In this document: positions 36,672 to 48,500 of the stretch, one piece after another
Position numbering within the stretch: position 1 is the first letter of the stretch
Layout of the letters: each line of letters opens with the position of its first letter
From: Haliclystus octoradiatus
Taxonomy: Eukaryota; Cnidaria; Staurozoa; Stauromedusae; Haliclystidae
Direction: 5' to 3'
Assembly (NCBI GenBank): GCA_916610825.1
Contig: OU744450.1
Location: 13,648,489 to 13,712,488 of the forward strand
Length of the DNA: 64,000 nucleotides
Notes under the pieces: generated by a model
Told to the model about the DNA's origin: nothing
The model's input: only the letters and a program-made list of their open reading frames with translations
Database searches by the model: none
Translations under genes and position numbers: made by a program

Positions 36672-37452
36672 ATGAATGAATGATTTGTTTATTTTTGCAT
36701 AACAGCATATAAATGTGAATTATATATAGAATAACATAACATAAATTTACAAATTATTAAATAGTTTTACATAATTAAGAATTTAGATAGATTTTCGTTG
36801 GAGAAATATATTTTGAATTTATAAACATTGGGTGCCTGACGTGTTTCTAGGCTTAACGAGTTATATACATTTATGCATCTTACAAAAAAGTTTTGACGAT
36901 TGCGATTTGAATGCGCCATTGGCACAACAAGTCGACCATGTGGAGTGACAGTAATAAGGTTACTGGAGTCAATATCCACAAAACTATTAATTACTTTATA
37001 ACAAAATAATCGGTCAGCAATCAATCTTCTACTTTCAAGTGTTTCGATATTCAAATTAACGATGCGTTCTTTATAAATTAAATCGTATTGATATAGCAGT
37101 GTTTTTGAAAATAGTCGTTGCACAGATTCTAGCAATTTGATATCTTTTATCAAAATTCGTGACCAGACCTCACTGGCATATTCAAGGATGGGACGCACAT
37201 GCGTCATAAATAGTTTGATTTTAAATGAACAATCTCTGCTATAAAAGACACGATTAATCATTCTACTACGAATAGCTGCTTTTTTTACAATTGTTGTTAT
37301 ATGTGTAGAAAAATTTAACGTTGATGTCATTAAAACACCTATATCTCTGATTTTATCAACAGATTATAAATCTACTTCTCCAAGATGATAATTTTGCTTA
37401 GGATTATTTTTTCCCAAATGTAATACTTCGCATTCAATTTCTCTAAATTTCA
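36672..37452 (-). mobile_element. CR1/L2-like LINE 3' fragment inside Helitron D
   Basis: Minus strand: EVLHLGKNNPKQNYHLGE (about 37385-37440), then after a stop DIGVLMTSTLNFSTHI and a 187-residue open frame at 36767-37330 with FMTHVRPILEYASEVWS and ESVQRLFSK, the typical end of CR1/Jockey-group RT proteins. The 3' end is a short (ATTC)n run (36673-36685), as CR1- and L2-type LINEs have. Heavily 5' truncated, so the insertion itself was dead on arrival. Confidence 0.72.
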
Positions 37453-37829
37453 CCTAAAGTCTCTTTAATTTTCATAGGGTTTGTGCCGTGCTTTATCTAT
37501 TGCTGATATCAACACTACATGAAATAGGTCTACGTCTCTTTGATTTCAAAACCGATTTTGTTTGGCCTAGTTATACTGGTAATTCAATGTAATTCAGTAT
37601 TTCGTATTGTTTTAACTATCATAAAACTGATTCAGTTTCAAGTTTCACTTGTTCAAACAATTTACAATCAGCTTTTAAATTCGAAGCAAAACCTTTTTAT
37701 TCCGGAGATTTCAATTTGAATGCGATTTGGCTGTCCACTAGATTATCGACCTATGAAATTTTTCTATGAAAGTCACGGACAGAAACAGAAATATAGAATT
37801 CTACAGTACTTATCTACTTATATTTATAA

Positions 37830-39148
37830 CTAGCAATTAATGCTGGTACATAATGGACCTTGTGTGATAAAACATTCAGATCACTTATAATTAAACAATT
37901 GACTAAGCTGACTATCACTGTTTAACACGGAGCATGAACGCTGTTGGAGAACTTGAGACACAATACGCATTGAAACGATGTACAATTAATAAAGACATCT
38001 TAACCATTTCCTTCATACAAATCCAATTCATTTCACATCAATTGAGTCGATTGAAATGTATAGAGGCCACCAGTCAAATGAATACATTTAACGTATCTAT
38101 ATCTACACAGAAACACCTTATTTTATGTGCTGAGAGGAAGCCAGAACAAATTAATCATTACAAATTACAAATATTCAGTCAACTTTCGAATATGAAATCA
38201 TAAATAGAAAAGCACTTCAAATCCGATTCGAACCGGAAACCTAAAATATCAACCCGACTCCGAAACGATACGATTGGATCGCGTTAGGTTCGAATTCACA
38301 AATCTTTATTGCAATATATATATATATATAATCTGAAAATATTATCATATGATAGTAAATGAGCCTATATTTTTTTTTGATCTTAGCAACCTCAGCAAGT
38401 AGGCCTGTGATATTCATGGCAGTCTATCAAAATACTAAGTGCTCGATCAAAATAGAACTTTAAAAATAAGATTGATGTGAAAAATGAGCGTCATAGTGCT
38501 TATTGTTATCAAATTTTCAAGAATGGAGCATCCACATTCTTTTAAGATAAAATAAAATTCTATAATAAATCAATATACTAATTCGATATTGATATTATGT
38601 TACATATTGTTGTCAATATTTCCAAGCGCTATATATAATACCTTACAGATGTAGAATGAATGAGAAGACGGTTATGAATAAATTAGTTTTTTTTTATAGA
38701 AAACGAAAACACTCATATTGCCAGACTCGTGATATGTATAATAATTCAGAATTTCTTGAAACGGACGCGATGATTTATAGGGTGGAACTGTTTAGTACAG
38801 CTTCAAAGATTTATAAATACTATAGCCGATGGTAATATTTAGAAAGGATCTACTTATATAGAAAATGAATCTACTTTACCATGCATTTGATCGCAATATG
38901 AAATGATCTTTCTTTGTCAGAATTCTTTCGAATAAAAGACAATATATATTATTCTTATCGGTTTTACATTCTCCTTCGATATAATATGACTGTTAACTTA
39001 TTATTGATTGGTGTATTAACTCAGAGAACCCGCTATTATGTATTTGAATGTTTTCTGGAGGTTATGCCGCTCGTATAGTTTTTGTTAGGATCTCCTTTGG
39101 AAAATGGTAAGTTGTATTTAATGAATATTGTTTGCTATGATCGATTAT
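37830..39148 (-). mobile_element. Non-autonomous Helitron, copy E, 3' half
   Basis: CTAG at 37830-37833 lies only about 40 bases from the 5' end of copy D, same orientation, so D and E form a second head-to-tail pair. The hairpin is GGTACATAATGGACC. The copy stops near 39148, where the SINE-like insert begins. Confidence 0.68.
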
Positions 39149-39149
39149 C

Positions 39150-39655
39150 AAAATGGCTCGACGTATTCAAGATGATTAGTGAATGTAAAGTAGTTGCTAT
39201 AATCGATCATGCTAGCTAGCCTCGCGACTAGCAGAAATATGTGTAAATATAATGTAGTAATTTGCAATTCAATACACGCACGTGGGTCAGCCTTGTTCAA
39301 TAATACGTTGTCGAAGCAATAGGTTTGTTGATGAGTTCAGTCAAATCGCCGATAACAGTAAGTAAGGCAGTGGCTTATTGGTTAATGCTCTGGTATTACA
39401 ATATCAGGGTCGTCAGTTCAAATCCTCCATTCGGCAAACTTTTATCAACGATTTTTCTTATTTATTTCAATATGAAGCAATAAATCATTGTAAATTAACA
39501 AAAGATATCGTTTGATCATGCTAATAACAGAAATTAGTGGAACACCTTTCTTGTCGAAGCTAAATTAATTTAATATTGAATATTTTGCATGCAATGCCAC
39601 GAGTTTGATCGTACAGACCTTGACGGCGTTATTTTGTGAACAGCACATTAGTGTT
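39150..39655 (+). mobile_element. SINE-like insert with tRNA-like core, copy 2
   Basis: The tRNA-like core is at 39366-39435: A-box-like TGGCTTATTGGTTAATGC, anticodon-like stem-loop CTGGTATTACAATATCAG and B-box-like CAGTTCAAATCC, then CATTCGGC. The part after it runs to GAACAGCACATTAGTGTTG, homologous to the insert in Helitron C. The left 90 bases are not in that copy. Pol III transcription is possible in principle, but the boxes are imperfect. Confidence 0.6.
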
Positions 39656-40148
39656 GTATATATTGCAATAAAGATTTATGAATCCGAACCGAACGCGATC
39701 CGATCGCATCGAGTCAGTCTCGGGTTAATATTTCAGGATTTCGGATCGGATCGGATTTGAAGTGAATTTTTATGGATAGTTTCAGATTTAGAAATTTGAT
39801 AGAGTATTTGTAATTTATAATAATTAATGTGTTCTGGCTTCCTTTCTGCACATAAAATGGAGTTTTTCTATATAGATATAGCTACACTAAATGCATAAAA
39901 TTGACCGGCGGCCTCTATACTTTTCAATCGACTCAATTGATGTAAAATAAATCAAATTTTTATTAAAGGATTGATTAAGATGTATTGATTAATGCTACAT
40001 CATTTCAATGCGTATTGTGTCTGATGTTCTCCTCCAGAGTTCGTGCTCCGTATTATACAGCGATAGTCAACTTAGTCAATTGTTTAATTATAAGTGATCT
40101 GAAAGTTTTATCATACATGGTCCATTATGGACCAACACTCATTGCTAG
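39656..40148 (+). mobile_element. Non-autonomous Helitron, copy F, 3' end
   Basis: Last 490 bases of the family: GATCCGATCG block, ATAGTCAACTTAGTCAATTG, hairpin GGTCCATTATGGACC, eleven bases, CTAG at 40145-40148, then T. The 5' part is replaced by the SINE-like insert. It faces copy E, giving an inverted pair around the SINE-like insert. Confidence 0.7.
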
Positions 40149-40176
40149 TATTTCAATTATTCGATATTTCGATATT

Positions 40177-42330
40177 TCTGTGTCTGTCCGCGACTTATGT
40201 ACGTCTTACCGGCGATATAATACGGATAATCCGTTGTCGGGAAATTATGCAAACATTTATGTCGAGATAACAGTGTACAGTAACAAATTTGTTGTATGAA
40301 AAGTATGGGTCTATGACTTTGTTTAAAAGTAATATACTTCATCTGATATTTTATTTGATATCATTGTATTAAAATATTCAGAGATTAAAAATTTCATAGC
40401 TCGATAAACTAGCCGGAAGCCAAATCGGATTCAAATTGAAATCTCAAGAACAAAAATATTTTGATTTGAATTTAAAAGCTGCGCGTAAATTGTTTGAACA
40501 AGTGAAACTTGAAACTGAATCAGATCAGAAACTAAATCAGAACTGAAACAGAATTTATGATAATTAAAACAATACGAAATACTTAATTACATTGAATTAT
40601 CAGTATAACTAGGCCAAGCAAGATATGTTTTTAAATCAAAGAAACGTAGACCTATTTCATATAGTGGTGATATCAGCAATACATATAGCGCCGCATAAAA
40701 TCTATGAAAATTAAACAGACTTTAGGTTTTCAATTTATCAATGAAACAAAATGCCATTCATTACTTTTCTTAATATCGAGATAAAAACATTTCACTTTCA
40801 AAAAGTCTATTTTGATATATAATTTGTGAGAACACTGAGCAAACAATTTGTTTTGAAATGAACAATATATTGCGGGGCATGAAAACAAATTAACTTACAA
40901 TAATTTCAAAATGACGTTGGCGTTGAACTAATTCGGAAAAATATTCAAAGTTCGAATAGATTATCTATCTACAGTCTAAAATTACAGAGATCAGAATTAA
41001 TCAAGGCATTGAACAAAAGTGTTTCTATAATTTATTATTTAATATAAAAATATGAATCATTTGGTTATGAGCAGGGAGACTTTTATTGTCTGAATTTACT
41101 TCCATAATTAACGAAGGAATTGTAAACATCGATTAAAATTAAAATTTCATTTTGTTGATTTGCTATAAGAATAAGAAGCAGTATGTTACTACAGTTTCGA
41201 GAATAAAAATACGGTGTCTTGTTCTAATCGTTGATCAACATTTAAAAAAGTTAAATTCAAGTATATCAAATTCAACAGAATTAAATTGAATTAAGCGTAT
41301 GATTTGTGATAAATAGTCATAATTATAATATTCTCAGCGTTCAAAAATGGCTTTCAAATTTAAAAGCAGATAAACATAATTCAAAACATTTTTCAATAGT
41401 TAATACAGTTTGGATAAGTGTAACAAACCTTGTGTTACAAAAAGAAAATTTGAAAAAGGTTGCATGTAATAATAGATCACAGCAAACATTACTTATTAAA
41501 ATACAACTTACCATTTTCTAATTGAGATCCAAATAAAAACTATACGAACGGCATAATCTCCGAACAACATTTATATACGTAATAACGGGTTCTCTGAGTT
41601 ATTACACCAATCAATAATAAGTTTGCAACCATATTTTATCGAAAGAGAATGTAAACCCGATAAGAATAAAATATAAACTGTCTTTTATTCGAAATAATTT
41701 TGACAAAAATGATCATTTCATATCGCGATAAAATGCAAGGTAAAGTAGATTCATTCCTATATAAGTAAATCCTTTTCATCAGAAATCATAATATAAACAT
41801 TTAAATATTACCATCGTCTATGGTATTTACATCTTTAAAGCTGCACTGAACATTTCCACTCTATAAATCATCGCGTCCGTTTCAAGAAATTCTGAATGAA
41901 TATGCAAATCACGAATCTGGCAAAATGAGTTGTTTTCGTTTTTCTATCAAAACAACTAATTTATTCATAATCCTGTTTTCTTTCATTCGACATCTGTAAT
42001 GTATTGTAAATAGCGCGTAGAAATATTGACACCAAGATGTAACATAATATCAATATCGAAATAGTATAGCGATTTATTATAGAATTTTATTTCATTTTAA
42101 ATTAATGTTGATGCTATTATTCTGGAAAATTTGATGACAAGAAGCACTATGAGGCCAATTTTTCACATCTTTTTTTTACTTATTAAATTTTATTTTCAAT
42201 GAACTCTTAGTATTTTGATAGCCTGCCATGAAAATCACAGGCCTACTTTGGTGACATTGCAAAGATCAAAAATATATAGGCTCATATACTATCATATCAT
42301 AATATTTTCAGAATATATATATATATACAT
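40177..42330 (+). mobile_element. Non-autonomous Helitron, copy G, 5' part
   Basis: Begins TCTGTGTCTG at 40177, 28 bases after the CTAG of copy F, the same spacing as between copies A and B. It runs in parallel with copy A up to the TATATA run near 42310, where the Penelope-like pair starts, so the 3' quarter is lost. Confidence 0.7.
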
Positions 42331-42334
42331 ATAA

Positions 42335-43758
42335 TAATAATTAATTAAAAAAATTAATTGTATTGAGTGTGAACTCTTATACACACATGTATATGAAAAT
42401 GCTCAATGTTTTTTAGGACAGAGCATAATATAGAGTATAAAACAGAGACAAGGCAAAGCCTTTTCTGTAACTCGGAGTTTCACGCTTTTATTGCGATCTT
42501 CAGACGGTGATACTAAAAAATTAAAAAGATACAATTACTCTTAAACATACATACATGAGTGCGATATCTAGCTATTGTTATCTACAATGGGTTACTGATA
42601 AATTAATATTTTTATTGTTTGTTTACAAAGGCATATTGTTGTAAATTTCTTAATGTCTACGATTTACCGGATATAAAATTTCTAAGGTAAAATTTGTTCT
42701 CATGCCGGCATTTGGAAATAAGTTCTGATCTTTTGTTGAGTAGGTTAGGCGAACGTGATGTTATAATGTGAAATTTCTCCGTAAGGCATAGGTTATATTT
42801 ATTTGAGATGTTAGTGTATGCGCTAGCAGTAGCTAATATAGACCAATTAATTTTAAATTCTGCGTTACTTTCCTTGAGATTCCATATTAATTTTGATAGC
42901 TCAGTGTTGTTTTTGTGTGTTTCGTTCTTAAATGATTGGGTGTGGTTGGCTAGGCGAGTTTTGAACGTCCCTTTTGTAAGACCGATATAATTATGGCTGC
43001 TGTTGCTTGTAGTAACTTTAGGGTTGTGTACCATGTCTGTCGTTAGGCATTTGTTGTTGAGTGGACACTTATTCTTTGATCTACAATTGCACATTTTTTC
43101 ATTCTTTTTGGGTTGGTCATTAATGATTTTTTTATTATGATTATCTATAATTTTTCCCATGTTGTCCATACAGCTGTAGCTGACTTTTATGGTGTTCTTA
43201 TTGAATATTTTATGAAATTTATGAGACGCTGGGAAATGTTTCTCAATTAGGTGTAGAAAAGTTTTGCCGATGTTAGTGTGCACGTTTTTACTGTAGGGTG
43301 GATTGAACCATATCACCTGCCTTCTTCTATTTCTCCTTTTGCTGAGTGTAGGATTTTCACAATGGCTGTATTCGAGCTCTGCATCATGTCCACTTTCCCT
43401 CAGTGCATTTTCGTACGTTGTTTTAGCGTTGTTAAAAATTTCATTGCTAGATGATAAATCACTGATTCTTTTATTAATTGCTTTTGGTATTTGTTTAATT
43501 ATCGATGGGGATGATTTGAATTGGCATTGATGTAGGACGGTACATCATTGGGCTTTCTATAGGGTTGATATGAACCATTGGTAAGATTGAGTGTAACATT
43601 TAAAAAAAGTGTAACTTTTAGGTTTGCTTTAATGGATAAACTTAGGCCATTATCTTTAAATACCTTCGATATTCTTTTTTTTAATCTTTCCGCTTTTGGT
43701 CCAGTTGAGTTCTTGAGAAGGGCCAGTCCATCATCACGATAGAGGCCTATGTGATTTT
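42335..43758 (-). mobile_element. Penelope-like element, 5'-truncated copy (minus)
   Basis: Read on minus, it starts inside RT at HIGLYRDDGLALLKNSTG (motif C, near 43740), goes on through RTFPYRKPNDVPSY-like sequence to RRNRRRQVIWFNPPYSKN, then the zinc-binding CNCRSKNKCPLNNKC (about 43075) and the GIY-YIG endonuclease start HNYIGLTKGTFKTRLANH (about 42960), ending at SGKS near 42660. The main open frame is 42657-43316. The non-coding 3' part (42335-42650) carries a hammerhead-like motif. It is broken upstream of 43316. Confidence 0.8.
42465..42507 (-). ncRNA. Hammerhead-ribozyme-like motif, copy 1
   Basis: Minus strand: CCGT, core CTGAAGA, T, a CGC/GCG stem around AATAAAA, T, GAAA, a stem-loop ACT-CCG-AGT, cleavage-type T, then ACAG. 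This is the type I hammerhead order. Stem II has three good pairs, but its first position is U-U instead of the usual G-C, and stem I has one mismatch (CCGT with ACAG). Penelope-like elements are known to carry hammerheads in their terminal regions. Confidence 0.5.
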
Positions 43759-44807
43759 GCTCGAATACAGCCATTGTGAAAATCCTACACTCAGCAAAAG
43801 GAGAAATAGAAGACGGCAGGTGATATGGTTCAATCCACCCTACGGTAAAAACGTGCACACTAACATCGGCAAAACTTTTCTACACCTAATTGAGAAACAT
43901 TTACCAGCGTCTCATAAATTTCATAAAATATTCAATAAGAACACCATAAAAGTCAGCTACAGCTGTATGGACAACATGGAAAAATTATAAATAATCATAA
44001 TAACAAAAAATCATTAATGACCAACCCCAAAAGAATGAAAAAATGTGCAATTGTAGATCAAAGAATAAGTGTCCACTCAACAACAAATGCCTAACGACAG
44101 ACATGGTATACAACGCTAAAGTTACTACAAGCAAGAGCAGCCATAATTATATCGGTCTTACAGAAGGGACGTTGAAAACCCGCCTAGCCAACCACACCCA
44201 ATCATTTAAGAACGAAACACACAAAAACAACACTGAGCTATCAAAATTAATATGGAATCTCAAGGAAAGTAACGCAGAATTTAAAATTAATTGGTCTATA
44301 TTAGCTACTGCTAGCGCATACACTAACATCTCAAATAAATGTAACCTATGCCTTACGGAGAAATTTCACATTATAACATCACGTTCGCCTAACGTATTCA
44401 ACAAAAGATCAGAACTTATTTCCAAATGCCGGCATGAGAACAAATTTTACCTTAGGAATTTTAAATCCGGTAAATCGTAGACATTAAGAAATTTACAACA
44501 ATATGCCTTTGTAAACAAACAATGAAAATATTAATTTATCAGTAACCCATTGTACATAACAATAGCTAGATATCGCACTCATGTATGTATGTTTAGGAGT
44601 AATCGTATGTTTTTAATTTTTATTATCACCGTCTGAAGATCGCAATAAAAGCATGAAACTCCGAGTTACGGAAAAGGCTTTGCCTCGTCTCTGTTTTATA
44701 CTCTATATTATGCTCTGTCCTAAAAAACATTAAGCACTTTCATATACATGTGTGTATAAGAGTTCACACTCAATACAATTAATTTTTTTAATTAATTATT
44801 GTTATAT
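43759..44807 (+). mobile_element. Penelope-like element, 5'-truncated copy (plus)
   Basis: Joined head to head with the minus copy at about 43758. Coding starts at EYSHCENPTLSKRRNRRR, runs through NPPYGKNVHTNIGKTF, CNCRSKNKCPLNNKC and HNYIGLTEGTLKTRLANH, and ends at SGKS near 44480. The RT is missing completely. The non-coding end (44481-44807) mirrors 42335-42650, including the ribozyme-like motif, and both finish in the same CAATTAATTTTTTTAATTAA run. Confidence 0.8.
44629..44671 (+). ncRNA. Hammerhead-ribozyme-like motif, copy 2
   Basis: CCGT (44629-44632), CTGAAGA (44633-44639), stem II region, GAA (44655-44657), stem III ACT/AGT with loop CCG, predicted cleavage after T44667, then ACGG (44668-44671), which pairs fully with CCGT. 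Stem II is weaker than in copy 1 because one G is A. All bases of the conserved core (CUGANGA, GAA, UH) are present. Confidence 0.5.
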
Positions 44808-46614
44808 ATCGCTCTTGTTCTCAGTTGAGCACTTTCACCACACAACATTATCTATATACAAATAGAGATCCGTGCGTGCCTGTGTGTATGTATGTGTTCT
44901 TTTCACGCATTTATTAATCTATGAAATGTGACAAACTATAGCTTAAAATGATCGTCGTTATCCAAACAGCGAGCTGCGCTTATAATTTATCCTAGATTTT
45001 TATTGTATGAAGAGATATTAGCGATTATCTACAAAAAAGTAGGATATATACAACGCCAGTGTCGTTCTTTTTGTCAAGTAGGTGTCCGTTTCTCTGTTGT
45101 CATGGTGTTCCGACGATCGTCGCCGCTGCTATTGTTTTAATGTAAACAGGTTTAGAATGACATGGATGTATTTATATAAAGGGCCTTGGAAATAATAAAA
45201 TGTTAGTTAAAATGTTTAGAAATTGCACAGCTACAGTGGACTTATTGTTCAGGAGTTTATTCTGCTGAATCCAAGTTTTTTAATTTAACTGGACTTTGCG
45301 AGGAGTTTACGATTGACAAGGAACCGTCTATTTACTTCTCAGGGTCAAATTTCAATGATCTATGTCGACTATTCATGTCTACAATCATAGTGCTAAGTGG
45401 AGCGAAAGTTCACATTTACTAACACACACATGAGCTGCGCAAAAAGTACCCAGGATATCAAAAAGTGTTGAGAAGAAGAAATATCAATAATCAATGTCAT
45501 CAATGCAAACTAGCCATTTCCTTTGTCCTGCTTATTCATGTATCACATGTTCAAGTGTGTCCAGCAATTGCGTGAGCCTATTATATTAGCACGACAGGGG
45601 AAAGACGAGTTTAAACATGTATATGATGTAAACAGGCACAAATGAGGATTTAGAATTGATACGTATAGCTCGAACAAAGTGTAAAACTGTAAATTAAACC
45701 CTGATTGAAATACACACATTCCTAAAACAGCCAGCACCATAAATGTTAATCATGATATTATCATCATTCAAGTTTCAAGTGAAATAGTTTTCAGGTTGCA
45801 TTCAGGTTACAAATGTCACAAATCGTTGGTACCGGTGCCACCCAGTGGTCAATAGTGACCAACTAAATGTGATCTGATTGAGTTAGTGAAAGAGAATAAA
45901 GGGCAATAGAATCTCACTTAATATCCTTTTCAAATTCAGATTACTTAGAAGTAGCATTTAGGAATGCTTTGCTTCCTTATTACAACTTTAAAAGAACATT
46001 CGCGTTATTAAACTTAATTTACCGAACACGTGATGAATTTGATGATGATGATTCTACAACACAACGATGTTATTATAAATTAAACTACTTACAGAATCCG
46101 CTTCAAATGCGTTGAATCTGATTCGCCTATCATTGTCCGACTTATCTCGGACCGCTATGAAATTATTTCTTGACGATAATAAAAAGAAGGAATTGCAAGC
46201 ATATCAAAGGCATTATGAAATTCAGTTTTATAACTCATGGTCATGACAGCTATATGTAGCATGCTCCAGGGTTATCCATATAGGTATCCAGTAAATATAT
46301 AAATTGCCATCACGAAGTCTCACAGTTAAAGAACAAGAAATAATGTACAATAAAATAATTTTGCCACATAAATGTGTAAATAATGTATCTCATATAATCT
46401 GCTATTAATCAGTTTTATGATATTTTTGTTTCTTATTCGAATTATGTAGACCTAGCATGGCTTGAATGTATATAGATTTTACCGTTTTAATCATAGGTCC
46501 TCATACATCGATCAATAATCTTTGAACAATGTATTAAGTGACGTTATAGCCCTCCATGCATGTAGCCTCTACAACACGCATTGCGTGTAACTGGTATTCT
46601 AGTTATTAACAAAG
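44808..46614. other. Stretch between Penelope-like copies
   Basis: No gene or repeat I can name. A short TG-rich run lies near 44880-44900. The antisense frame 45543-45740 is unsupported. The part next to 46614 may include 5' non-coding sequence of the third Penelope-like copy. Confidence 0.45.
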
Positions 46615-48196
46615 ATGGATCAAGCCAACTTCGACTATTCAATTAAGTACATACCAATACCACCTGGAAATACATACATGAAGCGCCTTATAGAGAAAGT
46701 AGAAAGTGTTATTAAGCGTATGAGATTGAAGGCCTTTTTCTATGACAGGAACGACCAAGAAGCAGAGCTAGCAAGTGATAATCATATAGATAATAAATTC
46801 GGATTCAAATCGAGAAAGTGACCACCAAAAAATGGAGATATCAATAGATTCGAAAGTGAGATGTTACATATGGTAAAGAACGTCAAGTTCACGAAGGTAC
46901 ACGACAATTTCCAGCGTAAATTAAATGAAGACATCAAAATAGTTAAAAATTCGGGAAAAGCTTTTATCCCTGCTTATAAAACGAGCACCTATTACAACCT
47001 GGACAAAAATCCATACAATAAGTTACTCCACGACAACATTACGAAAGCATACAAAAAGGCAGATAAAAACACGGCAGATATAATCAACATAGAGGCGAAA
47101 CATATAGCAGAATCATTGAAAATTGACGAACGAGCGCAGTTCTTGGCAAAGAAACAAGCATTTATAACGCTGAAAGACCATAACGATAACTTCGACAACA
47201 ACCCAACCTGTAGATTAATTAATCCTGCAAAAGGCGAATTAGGAATGGTAAGCAAGGTAATACTCGAGAAAGTCAATAATGACATCAGGCAAAAAACCGC
47301 CTTCAACCAATGGAGGAACACATCAGCAGTTATAAAATGGTTTTCATCTATACCAAACAAACATAAGCACTCATTTATCACCTTCGATATTGAAAATTTT
47401 TACCATCAATTACAAAAGATCTACTCTCAAAATCTATAAGTTTCGCCGAAGATTTCATCGGTATTCCAGAAAAAGACATTAATATAATTATGCACGCACG
47501 GAAATCTCTGTTATTTGATAACAATGGTACATGGGTAAAAAAAGATAACCAATCCCTTTTCGATGTTACCATGGGAAGTTACGATGGAGCAGAAGTGTGT
47601 GAACTCGTCGGATTATTCCTACTCAGCCAAGTTACCCAACAGCATGATCAAAATCACATAGGCCTCTATCGTGATGACGGACTGGCCCTTCTCAAAAACT
47701 CAACTGGACCAAAAGCGGAAAGATTAAAAAAAAGAATATCGAAGGTATTTAAAGATAATGGCCTAAATTTATCCATTCAAGCAAACCTCAAAGTTACACA
47801 TTTTTTAGATGTTACACTCAATCTTACCAATGGTTCATATCAACCCTATAGAAAGCCCAATGATGTACCGTCCTACATCAATGCCAATTCAAATCATCCC
47901 CCATCGATAAATAAACAACTACCAAAAGCAATTAATAAAAGAATCAATGATTTATCATCTAGCAATGAAATTTTTAACAACGCTAAAACAACGTACGAAA
48001 ATGCACTGAGGGAACGTGGACATGATGCAGAAATCGAATACAGCCATTGTGTAAATACTACACTCAGCAAAAGGAGAAATAGAAGAAGGCAGGTGATATG
48101 GTTAAATCCACCCTACGGTAAAAACGTGCACACTAACATCGGCAAAACTTTTCTACACCTAATTGAGAAACATTTCCCAGCGTCTCATAAATCACA
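46615..48196 (+). mobile_element. Penelope-like element, 3'-truncated copy
   Basis: Begins MDQANFDYSIKYIPIPPGN, the usual N-terminal block of this RT type, followed by DRNDQEAE and a long stretch to the RT motifs: FITFDIENFYHQL (motif A, near 47380), TMGSYDGAEVCELVGLFLL (motif B, near 47570) and LYRDDGLALL (motif C, near 47670). It continues to NPPYGKNVHTNIGKTF and stops abruptly at about 48196, before the zinc motif and endonuclease. Three main open frames, so broken. It complements the other two copies, which have the 3' part. Confidence 0.8.
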
Positions 48197-48500
48197 TTAT
48201 TAAAAATGAGTTACATATACAATTACACGATTATTACAAAGATATACATCAAGTACACGTTTATGAAGAATATCCATAGAAGTTACCATTTAGATAAGTC
48301 TATGTGTGATATCATTGATATCGTAGCTACTGAGACTAGGTATAATAATGTTAAGAATAGTTTAAAAAATATTTTTATTAGAAATAGCGTTACAATAGAT
48401 ATAGTAAAGCCCTTACATTCGAGAGATGTGTCTCATCCCTCGAAATTATCCAATATAAACTCTGGAAATCCCTGAAAATCTTACTTTTACCTTTTGTATC
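48197..48500. other. Unassigned spacer with an open frame
   Basis: An 89-residue frame (48206-48475, +) with TRYNNVKNSLKNIFIRNS and KPLHSRDVSHPSKLSNI. It could be the start region of the LINE that resumes after the LTR, but I do not recognise it. Confidence 0.3.

Larger units (their letters stand above)
30805..37789 (-). mobile_element. Non-autonomous Helitron, copy D, with nested insertions
   Basis: Minus-strand copy: CTAG side at 30805-30808, 5' side at 37788-37789. It is nearly 7 kb because a 3.65 kb inverted-repeat transposon (30891-34542) and a LINE fragment (36672-37452) sit inside it. Removing the first restores GACTATCACTG, the sequence seen in the other Helitron copies. The hairpin is changed (GGTCCAAAAAGGACC) but its arms still pair. 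Part of the 5' third, around 37760, is deleted compared with copies C and G. Confidence 0.7.

Noticed and set aside
39366-39435. Functional tRNA gene
   Set aside because: Boxes are imperfect, the anticodon loop is too long, and the same sequence recurs inside another repeat; a SINE-like core fits better.
6477-42330. LTR retrotransposon explanation for the 2.6 kb repeats
   Set aside because: No terminal direct repeats and no coding region; the hairpin plus CTAG end and lack of target duplications point to Helitron.
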